DNA of 35,961 nt, taken from NCBI GenBank assembly GCA_030432195.1, contig JAUIHE010000012.1, positions 1 to 35,961 of the forward strand, given 5' to 3'. This document shows, in pieces, positions 25,618 through 33,731 of the stretch. The translations under genes and the position numbers were made by a program. Origin of the DNA: Alphaproteobacteria bacterium. GTDB lineage: Bacteria; Pseudomonadota; Alphaproteobacteria; UBA7985; JAUIBT01. Numbering within the stretch: position 1 is the stretch's first letter; the number at the start of each line of letters is the position of its first letter. The notes beneath the pieces are model-generated. The model ran no database searches and was not told the origin of the DNA. It saw only the letters and a program-made list of their open reading frames with translations.

Positions 25618-26673
25618 ATGGACAAAATTCAGCCCTCCACTTTGCCCTATGATCCTGCCGCGGACCTTGGCAAGGCGTCGCTTTGCGATGGCCCGCTCTC
25701 GGCCGCGTGGGCTTTGGCTTGGTTGATGGACGAAGGGCTCTACGAATCGTTGGACAGCGCGCCAGCCAATTGGTCCGATTTTGAGCAGATCGAGCAATCT
25801 TTGGCCGCGCCCGCTCAAGCATCGCTGGCGGTGCAAAGAGCGACGGAAGTTGGATCTGCGGCCCCAACGCCTCAAGCGGCCCCAGTTCCGCAGACGGCGC
25901 AATTCGCGCAAACCGCGGCAAGTCGGGCCAACCCTGTTCAGGCCAATACGCCGCCTGTCGTTCGTGCTCAGGGCCGGTTTGCCAGCGGGCAAGCGGGCGC
26001 CTTCTTTGGCAGCGCCACCAGCCCCGGCCTGTCGGCTGAGGAAAATGACGCGCTGCAAGGCGCGCTATCGACCGCCAAACAGAGCGCCAGCCAAGCCCAC
26101 GATCTGGCAGCCCTTGAGCAAGCCGTGCGCGAATTTGACGGCTGCGCGCTCAAGCAGCTTGCCAAATCCACGGTCTTCAGCGACGGCGTGCCCGAAAGCC
26201 CGGTCATGTTCCTGGGCGAGGCCCCTGGTGCCGATGAAGATCGCAGCGGCAAGCCCTTCGTCGGTGTGTCCGGTCAATTGCTGGATCGCATGCTGTCGTT
26301 TATCGGCCTGGATCGGCAGAAGAATTTCTACGTCTCCAATATTCTGTTTTGGCGCCCGCCGGGCAATCGCACCCCGACCAGCGGTGAAATTGCCCTCTGT
26401 GATCCCTTTGTTCGCCGCCACATTGCCTTAGCAAAGCCGAAAATATTGGTATTTTTGGGCGGAAGCCCCGCCAAAGCGCTCACCGGCATTCAAGACGGAA
26501 TTCTAAAGCAACGCGGCAAGTGGTTGGAGTATCACGATACCAGCCACGACCTCAGCCTGCCTGCTTTGCCCATGCTTCACCCGGCCTATTTGCTGCGCCA
26601 GCCGCGCGCAAAGCGGGAGGCTTGGATGGACTGCTTGACGTTGAAGGCGGCTTTGACTGATGCGACCCGATAG
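25618..26673 (+). CDS. Uracil-DNA glycosylase family protein (type 4-like)
   Basis: The C-terminal 180 of 351 residues form a UDG-superfamily domain: motif [18 protein letters not shown] at about 200-216, [16 protein letters not shown] in the middle, and motif [11 protein letters not shown] from His321. Such enzymes excise uracil from DNA. Type 4 members normally bind 4Fe-4S through four Cys. Here the first pair is reduced to one (Cys176 in DGCALK), with Cys261 and Cys339 later, so the cluster may be absent or altered; a similar FDGCALK variant is, I believe, common in alphaproteobacteria. The first 165 residues are Ala/Gln/Pro-rich linker after a short start. No ribosome-binding site precedes the ATG at 25618, and TATAGA lies 9 bases before it, compatible with a leaderless mRNA. 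It is the first gene of a plus-strand run. Confidence 0.88.
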   Translation: MDKIQPSTLPYDPAADLGKASLCDGPLSAAWALAWLMDEGLYESLDSAPANWSDFEQIEQSLAAPAQASLAVQRATEVGSAAPTPQAAPVPQTAQFAQTAASRANPVQANTPPVVRAQGRFASGQAGAFFGSATSPGLSAEENDALQGALSTAKQSASQAHDLAALEQAVREFDGCALKQLAKSTVFSDGVPESPVMFLGEAPGADEDRSGKPFVGVSGQLLDRMLSFIGLDRQKNFYVSNILFWRPPGNRTPTSGEIALCDPFVRRHIALAKPKILVFLGGSPAKALTGIQDGILKQRGKWLEYHDTSHDLSLPALPMLHPAYLLRQPRAKREAWMDCLTLKAALTDATR

Positions 26674-26733
26674 TTGTGACCTGATAGACGTGATCCGATA
26701 GACGTGACCCGATAGACCTGACCTGATTGTTAT
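26664..26733. repeat. Five tandem 14-bp repeats bridging the UDG stop and the Slt start
   Basis: Units of the form GAYCYGATAGACGT occupy 26664-26677, 26678-26691, 26692-26705, 26706-26719 and 26720-26733. The UDG stop codon TAG (26671-26673) lies in the first unit and the Slt ATG (26732-26734) begins at the end of the last. The whole intergenic region is therefore repeat. Confidence 0.9.
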
Positions 26734-28708
26734 GACAGCCAATGTCCCCTACCAGATGACCAGAGCGACGCAGTCCTCCGCAGCCTTTTCGCGCCGTGAT
26801 GAGTGCCGTGCCGCGCAAAGCGGGGGCTGGCGTCGGGCTGGTGTGGCCGCGGTGGTGCTGGCCCTGGCGAATTTTGCCCTGCCTACTGCGGTTTTGGCAC
26901 CTGTTGCGGTTTTCGCCCAAGACCTGACCGAAGATGCGCCGGTCTTTTTCAATCCCAGCGGCCTGCCGACCCCCCTGCCTCAGCTGAAACCGGAGCTGCC
27001 CAAGTCCGCGCCGCCAGCGCAAAAACCGGCGAGCCTCTATGGCCTGCCAACCCCGCTTGGCGCTGATGATGTAGTGGCCTACCGGCACGCCTTTTTGGGG
27101 TTGGCGCTTGGTGACTTCGCGGCGGTTGCAGAAGCCCGCGCGGTGATTAAAGACACGCTGCTGATGGGCCATGTGTTGGGAGAACTCTATACCAATCCCG
27201 AGGCCCCGCTACCCGACGGGCGCAGTCTGCGCGACTATCTGGGCTCCTACCCGCGCCACCCGCAGGCCGAAGCGGTGCGCCAGTTGGCGGAGACCATCGG
27301 CGAGCGCGACCTGCCAGAGGTCAGCGGCACCAAGGCGCGCTTTAAGATTCCCGCGCTAGAGAGCCCCGGTATCTACGCCTCCAAGGCCACGTCCAGCGAA
27401 GAAGATCGCCAGCTTTTCCGTCAGCGCATTCGCGATCTTTTGATTCTCGACGACTACGACCAGGCGCTCGACCTGATTAACAGCGCGGATGCCACCTTCA
27501 TTTTAGACCCCACAGAGCGCGATCAACAGCGCGCTGAAGTCGCCGCCGAGATCTATTATGACGGCGATGACGAGTCTTTTCGGCGCGCTTATGATCTGGC
27601 GGCAGGGTCGGCGTCGCGCTATGGCCGATTTGTGCCCTTGTCCAATTGGATTGCGGGGCTGTCGGCCTGGCGGCTTGGACAATGGGCGGTCGCTGAAAGG
27701 CACTTTGCCAATTGCGGACGTTCTGTCTTTTGGCTGAGCGATGACCGGGCCGCCTGCCATTATTGGGGCGCACGGGCCGCCTTGGTGCAAAAGCAGGTGG
27801 AGACCGCCAGTCAGCATCTGCAAAACGCGATGGCTTTCCCCAACACTTTGTATGGGCAGTTGGCGGCGCTTCAGCTGGGCGATGTGCCGAATATGCGCTT
27901 TAGTCTTGAAAGCCTCAGCGCGGATGAACTTGCGCGCCTTACAAGCTGGCGTCCGGCGCGTCGGGCCTTCGCTTTGATCCAGATCGGCGAGTATCGCTTG
28001 GCTGAGCTGGAATTGCTCATGATCGCGCGCGAGCGTGATGTCGAATTGCGCCGCGCCCTGCGCCATTTGGCGCGCCGCGTCGGATTGCCAGAGCTGGCCG
28101 CGCGGCTGGGCCACTATGCCAGCGTGAAGCGCGAACAACCCAATTGGGTCTACGCTGACCTGTATCCGCGCATGGCCTATGAGCCCCAAGGCGGCTTTTT
28201 GATTGATCGTGCGCTGGTGTTGGCGATTGCCCGTAAAGAGAGCTTTTTCCGCCCCGAACTAACCAATGGGATCGGCGCGGCGGGGCTTATGCAGGTCACC
28301 CCAGCTTCGGCCGACTTCCTGGTCAAGAAAGGCTACATCGCTCCCTATGGCCGCGTGCGCGATTTGACCAAACCGGCACTGAACATCGCCTTTGCTGAGG
28401 TCTATCTTGCCTACCTGCTTGGCACCAAAATCGTTGACGGAGATGTGGTCAATTTGTTGGTGGCCTACAATGCGGGCATCGGCAATGCCAAGAAATGGCA
28501 AGCGCGTGCCCGTGCGGGCGGCGATCAGCTTCTGTTCATGGAGAGCCTGCCGTCGCGCGAAACCCGTCAATACGTCGATCGCGTGCTGCGCTCGGTCCTC
28601 ATTTATCGGCTGAAATTCAAACAAAGCCGCGACGATTTCCTGCGCTTCAGCGAAGGGGGCGCTTTGGGCTACGTTAGTCAGGATCGCGCCGGTGTTCCCG
28701 CCTCCTAA
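26732..28708 (+). CDS. Soluble lytic murein transglycosylase (Slt70-like)
   Basis: The 658-residue periplasmic enzyme cleaves the glycan strands of peptidoglycan, forming 1,6-anhydro ends. After an N-terminal stretch with a long polar region, a hydrophobic export segment (about residues 36-60) ends near AVFAQD. A Pro-rich linker and an alpha-superhelical domain follow, then the SLT catalytic domain: ARKESFFRPELT with catalytic Glu503, GAAGLMQVTP, and NLLVAYNAGIGNAKKW. The start at 26732 lacks a ribosome-binding site and lies in the last unit of a 14-bp repeat array; the in-frame ATG at 26756 is an alternative. The genes for UDG and MoaB flank it at 58 and 68 bp, a conserved alphaproteobacterial neighbourhood as far as I know. 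Confidence 0.9.
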   Translation: MTANVPYQMTRATQSSAAFSRRDECRAAQSGGWRRAGVAAVVLALANFALPTAVLAPVAVFAQDLTEDAPVFFNPSGLPTPLPQLKPELPKSAPPAQKPASLYGLPTPLGADDVVAYRHAFLGLALGDFAAVAEARAVIKDTLLMGHVLGELYTNPEAPLPDGRSLRDYLGSYPRHPQAEAVRQLAETIGERDLPEVSGTKARFKIPALESPGIYASKATSSEEDRQLFRQRIRDLLILDDYDQALDLINSADATFILDPTERDQQRAEVAAEIYYDGDDESFRRAYDLAAGSASRYGRFVPLSNWIAGLSAWRLGQWAVAERHFANCGRSVFWLSDDRAACHYWGARAALVQKQVETASQHLQNAMAFPNTLYGQLAALQLGDVPNMRFSLESLSADELARLTSWRPARRAFALIQIGEYRLAELELLMIARERDVELRRALRHLARRVGLPELAARLGHYASVKREQPNWVYADLYPRMAYEPQGGFLIDRALVLAIARKESFFRPELTNGIGAAGLMQVTPASADFLVKKGYIAPYGRVRDLTKPALNIAFAEVYLAYLLGTKIVDGDVVNLLVAYNAGIGNAKKWQARARAGGDQLLFMESLPSRETRQYVDRVLRSVLIYRLKFKQSRDDFLRFSEGGALGYVSQDRAGVPAS

Positions 28709-28776
28709 AGCGTCGGCTCATCATCGTCTTCGCGCCGGATCGTTGTCCGGTTAACGCCCCGCCATAAGGACCCGAC

Positions 28777-29337
28777 ATGTCTGCTTCCGCATCTTTTGAC
28801 AACGCTCCGCATCGTTTGGATGAATCGCGCCCCTTTTTGGCCGTGCGCATCGCTGTGCTTACCGTCTCGGACACGCGCAGCCTGGCCGATGATCGGTCGG
28901 GGGACACGCTGGTCACCTTGATTGAAGGCTCAGGACACACGGTTGCTGACCGTCAAATCTTGCGCGACGAGCCGGATTTGATCGAAGCGCAGCTGCGGAC
29001 CTGGTGCGCGCAAAGTGATGTCGATGTCATCATCTCGACGGGCGGTACCGGCGTCACCGGGCGTGACGTTACGCCTGAGGCCTTTCGCCGGGTCATGGAA
29101 AAGGAAATTGAAGGCTTTGGCGAGCTGTTTCGCTGGCTCTCCTATAAGACGATTGGCACCTCGACCATGCAGTCGCGCGCGCTGGGTGGCCTAGCACAAG
29201 GGACCTATATGTTTGCCCTGCCGGGCTCGACGGGTGCTTGCAAAGATGCCTGGAAAGAAATTCTGGTTTGGCAGCTAGACAATCGCCATCGGCCTTGTAA
29301 CTTGGTCGAACTCATGCCCCGCCTCACTGAGCGCTAG
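28777..29337 (+). CDS. moaB: Molybdenum cofactor biosynthesis protein B (MoaB/Mog family)
   Basis: The 186-residue protein is a MoCF-domain molybdopterin-binding protein. IAVLTVSDTRSLADDRSGD is the conserved N-terminal part, IISTGGTGVTGRDVTPEA (TGGTG at about 88-92) the molybdopterin-binding loop, and FALPGSTGACKDAW the conserved C-terminal part. Such proteins adenylylate molybdopterin before molybdate insertion or are closely related to enzymes that do. AAGGAC precedes the ATG at 28777 with good spacing. The gene is 68 bp after slt and 43 bp before the class-V PLP enzyme gene. MoaB and MogA are hard to separate by eye; the length and the SYKTIGTSTMQSRA region fit MoaB better. Confidence 0.9.
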   Translation: MSASASFDNAPHRLDESRPFLAVRIAVLTVSDTRSLADDRSGDTLVTLIEGSGHTVADRQILRDEPDLIEAQLRTWCAQSDVDVIISTGGTGVTGRDVTPEAFRRVMEKEIEGFGELFRWLSYKTIGTSTMQSRALGGLAQGTYMFALPGSTGACKDAWKEILVWQLDNRHRPCNLVELMPRLTER

Positions 29338-29380
29338 GCCTTCGATCTCTCCCAAATCACCCTTTACCCATGCAGGATTT

Positions 29381-30619
29381 ATGGCCACGCTAGACCTAGA
29401 TTTCGTTCGCGCTCAATTCCCGGCTTTTCAGCAAGCAGATTTGCAGGATCAGGCTTTTTTTGAGAACGCGGGCGGCTCGTATGCCTGTGCGGCGACCATA
29501 GAGCGCCTGACACACTACTATACGCATTGCAAGGTTCAGCCCAAACACCCTCATAAGGCGGCGAGCGAGGCCATTGAATTGATGGACCAGTCGCGCGCGC
29601 GTTGGGCTGTGGCCTTGGGACTTGAGACCGAGGAAGTCCAGTTCGGGCCCTCGACCACCGCCAATACCTATGTCTTGGCGCATGCTTTTGCGGACTACCT
29701 GCCCGATGGCGCCGGGGTCATTGTCACCAACCAGGACCACGAGGCCAACACGGGGGCGGTACGCCGTATGGCCCAAAAGCGCGGTCTGCCTCTGCTGGAA
29801 TGGCCAAGTGACCCGCAGAGCGGCCTTTTGGACACCCAAGGCCTCATCGACCGCCTCAGCGAAAAGACCGGTTTGGTCTGTCTGCCGCATTGTTCAAACA
29901 TTGTGGGGCAGATCAATCCCATCGCTGACTGGACCCGCTTGATTAAGCAAGCTGCACCCAATGCCATTGTCGTTGTCGATGGTGTCAGCCACGCGCCGCA
30001 CGAAATCCCCAACGTCGCGGCCCTGGGTTGCGATATCTACCTGTTCAGCCTGTACAAGGTCTATTCGGTTCATCAAGGCCTGATGGCTGTACGACGCTGG
30101 TTGCTGGAAGCTTTGCCGAACCAGGGCCACTTTTTCAATGCTGAGCTTCTTAACAAGCGATTGACGCCAGCGGGCCCAGACCACGCGCAAGAGGCCAGCG
30201 CCCAAGGCGTTTTGGATTATATCGAGGCCTTGGACCGTCACCATGGCGGAACGGGCGAGCTTTCCAGCGGCGCCGTGGCACGGGTCAACGCTTTGTGGGC
30301 CGCCCATGAGGAAACCCTGCGGCGCCCTCTGCTTGCCTTCCTCGCTCAGCGCAACGACCTGCGTTTGATTGGCCAAAGCCAGCCGGAAGGTCGTCACGGC
30401 ACGATCGGTTTTGCTCCGCACAACAAGGGCGCCTGGCAACTGGCGGCGGACCTGGGCGCGCGCGGGCTCTGTGCGGGCTCGGGGCACTTTTACGCCGCGC
30501 GCTTGCTGGATCATCTGGGCGTGGGGGCGGACAAGGGCGTCACCCGCCTCTCGCTGGTTCACTACAACAGCTCGGAAGAGATTGCCGCTTTGATTGAAGG
30601 GCTGGAGGCGTGCCTGTGA
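29381..30619 (+). CDS. Class-V aminotransferase fold protein, cysteine desulfurase-like (VC1184 type)
   Basis: The 412-residue protein has the fold-type I PLP enzyme signature: Asp200 in VVVDGVSHAPH, which contacts the pyridine nitrogen, and Lys226 in LFSLYKVYSVHQG, the expected Schiff-base lysine. Canonical SufS desulfurases carry a catalytic Cys in a GHHCAQP loop. The corresponding loop here reads GLCAGSGHFYAARLL, with no Cys after the His and a Cys six residues earlier (Cys364). This loop fits the cysteine desulfurase-like VC1184 subfamily, whose reaction is not established to my knowledge. The start at 29381 follows a weak purine-rich site. Its last four bases overlap the CoA transferase start, so the two are translationally coupled and probably share a pathway. 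Confidence 0.8.
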   Translation: MATLDLDFVRAQFPAFQQADLQDQAFFENAGGSYACAATIERLTHYYTHCKVQPKHPHKAASEAIELMDQSRARWAVALGLETEEVQFGPSTTANTYVLAHAFADYLPDGAGVIVTNQDHEANTGAVRRMAQKRGLPLLEWPSDPQSGLLDTQGLIDRLSEKTGLVCLPHCSNIVGQINPIADWTRLIKQAAPNAIVVVDGVSHAPHEIPNVAALGCDIYLFSLYKVYSVHQGLMAVRRWLLEALPNQGHFFNAELLNKRLTPAGPDHAQEASAQGVLDYIEALDRHHGGTGELSSGAVARVNALWAAHEETLRRPLLAFLAQRNDLRLIGQSQPEGRHGTIGFAPHNKGAWQLAADLGARGLCAGSGHFYAARLLDHLGVGADKGVTRLSLVHYNSSEEIAALIEGLEACL

Positions 30620-31749
30620 GCGATCTAGCCGCGGCGGCCTGGCGCCAAAGCGATCCCAACGCGCCTTATCCGCTGGAGGGCGTGAAGGTGGTGGAGCTGG
30701 CACGCATTTTGGCGGGGCCATGGGCGGGCCAAACGCTGGCCGACCTGGGCGCCGAAGTTATCAAGATTGAAAGCCCAGCCGGCGACGATACTCGCGGCTG
30801 GGGACCGCCCTTTCTGGACGATCCCGATGCCCCCAACGGTAAGACGGCCGCCTACTATTTTGCCTGCAACCGCGGCAAACGCGTCGTCCGCGCCGATCTA
30901 AAAGACAGCCAAGACCTGGAGCGTGTCAAAGCCTTGATCGCTCAAGCCGATGTGGTGATTGAAAACTTCAAGGTCGGCGGATTGGCCAAATTCGGTTTGG
31001 ATTATGCGAGCCTGGCCGCGCTCAATCCGGCGCTGGTCTATTGTTCGATTACCGGTTTTGGCCAAGATGGGCCCTATGCGCCGCGCGCGGGTTATGACTT
31101 TATGATCCAAGGCATGGCGGGCATCATGGATCTGACCGGTGAGCCGGAGGGAGCGCCCCAGAAAATGGGCGTGGCCTTTGCGGACATTTTCACGGGCCTT
31201 TACAGCGTCATTGCCATTCAGGCCGCCTTGCAGATGCGCGCGCGCAGTGGTCGCGGACAACACATCGACATGGCTTTGTTCGATTGCATGAGCGGCGTTC
31301 TGGCCAACCAAGCGCTGAACTATCTTGCTTCAGGCACTAGCCCAAAACGCATGGGTAATGCGCACCCAAATATTGTGCCTTATCAAGTCTTTGCGGTGGC
31401 TGATGGCTATCTGATTATTGCTTGCGGCAATGATAGTCAGTTTGGCAAGCTGGCGGAGTTGCTCGGCCAAGAGTGGCATCTTGATCCGCGCTTTTCGGGC
31501 AACCAAGGCCGGGTTGAGCATCGCGCCGTACTTGTGCCCTTGATCGAAGCGGCTTTGAGCCGCTGGGAACGCGACGCGCTGCTGGCCTCTTTGGCGACTT
31601 TGGGGGTCCCTGCGGGGCCGATCAACAGTGTTGAGCAGGTCTTTTGCGATCCACAATTTCGCCATCGCGGCATGCAGATCGAGCAAGCTGGTAAGCCAGG
31701 GCTGCGCAGTCCCATGACCTTTTCAGAGGCAAAACTGAAGCTCGACTGA
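30616..31749 (+). CDS. Type III CoA transferase (CaiB/BaiF family)
   Basis: The 377-residue protein moves CoA between carboxylic acids. VVELARILAGPWAGQTLADLGAEVIKIE is the family N-terminal signature (given as two adjoining motifs, VVELARILAGPWAG and QTLADLGAEVIKIE). RAGYDFMIQGMAG carries the catalytic Asp at about residue 161, and RSGRGQHIDMALFD follows. The GTG at 30616 is preferred over the GTG at 30610 because GGAGG (30604-30608) then sits 7 bases upstream, and the GTG overlaps the preceding TGA as GTGA. Coupling to the PLP enzyme suggests a pathway in which an amino or keto acid is activated to its CoA ester. The acid and CoA donor cannot be inferred from sequence. Confidence 0.9.
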   Translation: MSDLAAAAWRQSDPNAPYPLEGVKVVELARILAGPWAGQTLADLGAEVIKIESPAGDDTRGWGPPFLDDPDAPNGKTAAYYFACNRGKRVVRADLKDSQDLERVKALIAQADVVIENFKVGGLAKFGLDYASLAALNPALVYCSITGFGQDGPYAPRAGYDFMIQGMAGIMDLTGEPEGAPQKMGVAFADIFTGLYSVIAIQAALQMRARSGRGQHIDMALFDCMSGVLANQALNYLASGTSPKRMGNAHPNIVPYQVFAVADGYLIIACGNDSQFGKLAELLGQEWHLDPRFSGNQGRVEHRAVLVPLIEAALSRWERDALLASLATLGVPAGPINSVEQVFCDPQFRHRGMQIEQAGKPGLRSPMTFSEAKLKLD

Positions 31750-31817
31750 CGCGGTGGTCCCTGCATGGCGCGCGCGTCTAGGGGAAACGCCAGAGGGGGG
31801 GAACGCCAGGGGTGGCC

Positions 31818-33290
31818 CTAGAGGTTGGACAGCTCATAGATGGCGGTCATCTCTTGGAAGACTTCGGGGGTCAGCTCGCCGGTCTGGGACAGGCCGTGCA
31901 TTTCTTGGAATTCCACAATCGCGAGCCGGTAGGCTTCGTCGGCGATGCCATCTTGCGGCCCGGGATCTATGTCTAGTCCGGCAAGCATGGTCTCGACAGC
32001 CGCGATGCTCTCGGGGCTTTCCAGCGGATTGCCTGCGAAGGGATTGAACAAATAAAGCAGAACAGCGAGCACCAACACGCCGCCCGCGATGGATGCTGCG
32101 GGCATGAGCCATTTGGAGCCCAAATCGAGCTTGAATCCCGACAAGAAGCCGCGCTTCAAGCCCGGTGCGGCCAGGGCCCCGCGGTTTTTGCCGCCGGTGC
32201 CATAGGGATCTACCCCTTGGCCGTAGTCATCTTGGCCGTAGTCAGTTTGTCCGAAATCGTCTTGGCCAAATTCGTTCTGCCCCGGATCGCCAAAACCCTT
32301 AGCACTCGCTTGATTGTAGTCGGAGTAACCGGTGTCGGCGAAGCCGCTGCCATAGTCCGAGCCGCCGAAGGTTTGGCCGCCGAAGGTTTGGCCGCCGAAG
32401 GTTTGGCCGCCAGGGCTGGGCTCTGCACCGAAGCCCTGATCTGCGTAGCCGCTTGAGCCGTAACCGTAGTCGCTGCCGCCAGCCGCGTATCCCGCGTCTT
32501 GGAAGTCATTGCCAGCGTCCTGGCCTGCCAGACCGGCAGTGCGATTTGCGAAGCGCGACCGCCAACCTGACGCGCCGCGTTCTTTTGTGGGGGCCGCACC
32601 GGCAGCCGGGTCTTGGAAGTTGTCAAAGCCCTGGTCGCCGTAGCCCTGGTCGCCGTAGCCCTGATCGCTGTAGTCGCTGCTCTGATAGCCGGTGTCGGTG
32701 TAGCCCTGATCCGTGTAGCTCTGATCGGTATAGGACTGGTCGCCATAGCCCTGGTCGCTATAGCCTTGGTCAGAATAACTTTGGTCGGTGTAGCCCTGAT
32801 CCGTGTAGCTCTGATCGGAATAGGACTGGTCGCTATAGCCCTGGTCACCGTAGCTCTCAGTGCCAAATTCTTCATAGCCCTGCTCTGGGGCTTCATCGGC
32901 CTGAACGTCTTGTTGGTCTGAGCGCGCCCGGCGGAAACTCAAAGACTCACCAAAGCGTGTTGCCAGGCGATCTCTAAAGCTGGATTGTGGTGCATCGTCG
33001 CCAGTGCTGGTGCCATCATACCCATTGTCATCGTAATCCGCGTCGCTGGCTTGGCTGTCGTCTTGATAGCCGTCATACCCGTCAACCTGGTCAAAGCCCG
33101 GCGTGGGGCTTGGGTCCACAGCGGTGGGCTCTTCAAAGGATTCGCCTGAATAGACCTTGGGCCCCTGGTTGGGATCGGAAAAGCCAGAGGCACGCAGCGG
33201 ATTGGCGGCGGGCTCAAAGCCGAATGACGAAGCACCCGAGCTTGAAGGGCGCCCAAAACTGCTGCCGTAACGTTTGGTGTCGCTGCTCAT
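31818..33290 (-). CDS. Bitopic protein: Tyr/Asp/Gln-rich repeat region, one TM helix, peptidoglycan-binding-like domain
   Basis: The 490-residue protein has three parts. Residues 1-390 are low-complexity and predicted disordered, rich in Gly, Tyr, Asp, Ser, Gln and Phe. They include about 16 successive pentads of the type (S/G)Y(S/T/G)DQ at 146-225, three GGQTF units at about 294-309 and FGQDD/YGQDD units at 341-358. A single hydrophobic helix spans about 394-417, preceded by basic residues (KRGFLSGFK), so the repeats should be cytoplasmic. The final 65 residues resemble a peptidoglycan_binding_1 domain: AVETMLAGLDIDPGPQDG, then AIVEFQEMHGLSQTGELTP. AGGAA lies 6 bases before the ATG at 33290. 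I do not recognise the protein as a whole. The topology recalls PodJ, the repeats recall FUS-like condensate proteins. It faces the CoA transferase gene convergently and appears monocistronic. Confidence 0.85.
   Translation of the reverse strand: MSSDTKRYGSSFGRPSSSGASSFGFEPAANPLRASGFSDPNQGPKVYSGESFEEPTAVDPSPTPGFDQVDGYDGYQDDSQASDADYDDNGYDGTSTGDDAPQSSFRDRLATRFGESLSFRRARSDQQDVQADEAPEQGYEEFGTESYGDQGYSDQSYSDQSYTDQGYTDQSYSDQGYSDQGYGDQSYTDQSYTDQGYTDTGYQSSDYSDQGYGDQGYGDQGFDNFQDPAAGAAPTKERGASGWRSRFANRTAGLAGQDAGNDFQDAGYAAGGSDYGYGSSGYADQGFGAEPSPGGQTFGGQTFGGQTFGGSDYGSGFADTGYSDYNQASAKGFGDPGQNEFGQDDFGQTDYGQDDYGQGVDPYGTGGKNRGALAAPGLKRGFLSGFKLDLGSKWLMPAASIAGGVLVLAVLLYLFNPFAGNPLESPESIAAVETMLAGLDIDPGPQDGIADEAYRLAIVEFQEMHGLSQTGELTPEVFQEMTAIYELSNL
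32361..32405. repeat. Three exact 15-bp repeats coding GGQTF
   Basis: GCCGCCGAAGGTTTG repeats three times without change inside the low-complexity gene, giving three Gly-Gly-Gln-Thr-Phe units on the minus strand. Exact identity points to recent expansion. Confidence 0.9.
32616..32855. repeat. Pentapeptide-coding 15-bp array with a 90-bp higher-order duplication
   Basis: About 16 degenerate 15-bp units code the (S/G)Y(S/T/G)DQ pentads. Segments 32694-32756 and 32784-32846 are nearly identical, differing at about two positions, and are offset by exactly 90 bp or six pentads. Blocks of six pentads have therefore been duplicated in frame. Confidence 0.85.
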
Positions 33291-33657
33291 GCCAGTTCCT
33301 GCTGCTCTTTTCCTTGCTGCGGCCCGCATTGGGCCGACTTTGTTTTCGTGGGCACCTCACCACCCGAAGGGCGTGCGGGGTGCATCAATTCCAGTGTAAT
33401 ATCTGCGCGAATGGCGCAGTCCTGGCCTCTGCATAATCCAGGACAAGCCTAGCCTAGCGGAGTGCTGAGGTCGGCACAAAGAACAAATCTTGACAATATT
33501 GTGGGTATTTTTGCCAAAAACGGTCGATTCTTTAGGCCTTTAGTGGGGCAGGAGGCCCCAAGTCGCCCCTGCGGCCGTTTGCGAGGGAAATTCCGCAAAT
33601 TCCTGCATTTTTCCGCTTGAAACCTCAAAAGAACGGGGCTACATACGGGGCCTTCGT
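33291..33657. other. Gap of 367 bp between the low-complexity gene and tRNA-Gln
   Basis: This interval should hold the divergent promoters of the low-complexity protein gene and the tRNA. I find no gene. A consensus TTGACA at 33490-33495 has no -10 partner at the right distance. A 6-bp stem (TGGGGC / GCCCCA) near 33544-33560 lacks a T-tract. Confidence 0.5.
33617..33645 (+). promoter_or_regulatory. Candidate tRNA-Gln promoter
   Basis: TTGAAA (33617-33622) and TACATA (33640-33645) are separated by exactly 17 bp. Initiation near 33652 would begin about six bases before the mature tRNA. The -10 match is only moderate. Confidence 0.45.
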
Positions 33658-33731
33658 TGGGGTATAGCCAAGCGGTAAGGCAACGGTTTTTGGTACCGCG
33701 ATCCCTGGTTCGAATCCAGGTACCCCAGCCA
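33658..33731 (+). tRNA. tRNA-Gln (anticodon TTG), CCA encoded
   Basis: The acceptor strands TGGGGTA (33658-33664) and TACCCCA (33721-33727) pair perfectly and are followed by G and an encoded CCA. The D stem is GCC/GGC, the anticodon loop TTTTGGT carries TTG at 33690-33692, and the T arm is CCTGG-TTCGAAT-CCAGG. The anticodon stem has one A-C mismatch at its outermost pair (33683 with 33699), and the variable loop has four bases. It reads CAA and, by wobble, CAG codons. No mobile element is seen at its 3' end. Confidence 0.95.

Noticed and set aside
33490-33511. Consensus TTGACA as a promoter
   Set aside because: No acceptable -10 element lies 16-18 bp downstream. The CAATATTG palindrome may be coincidental.
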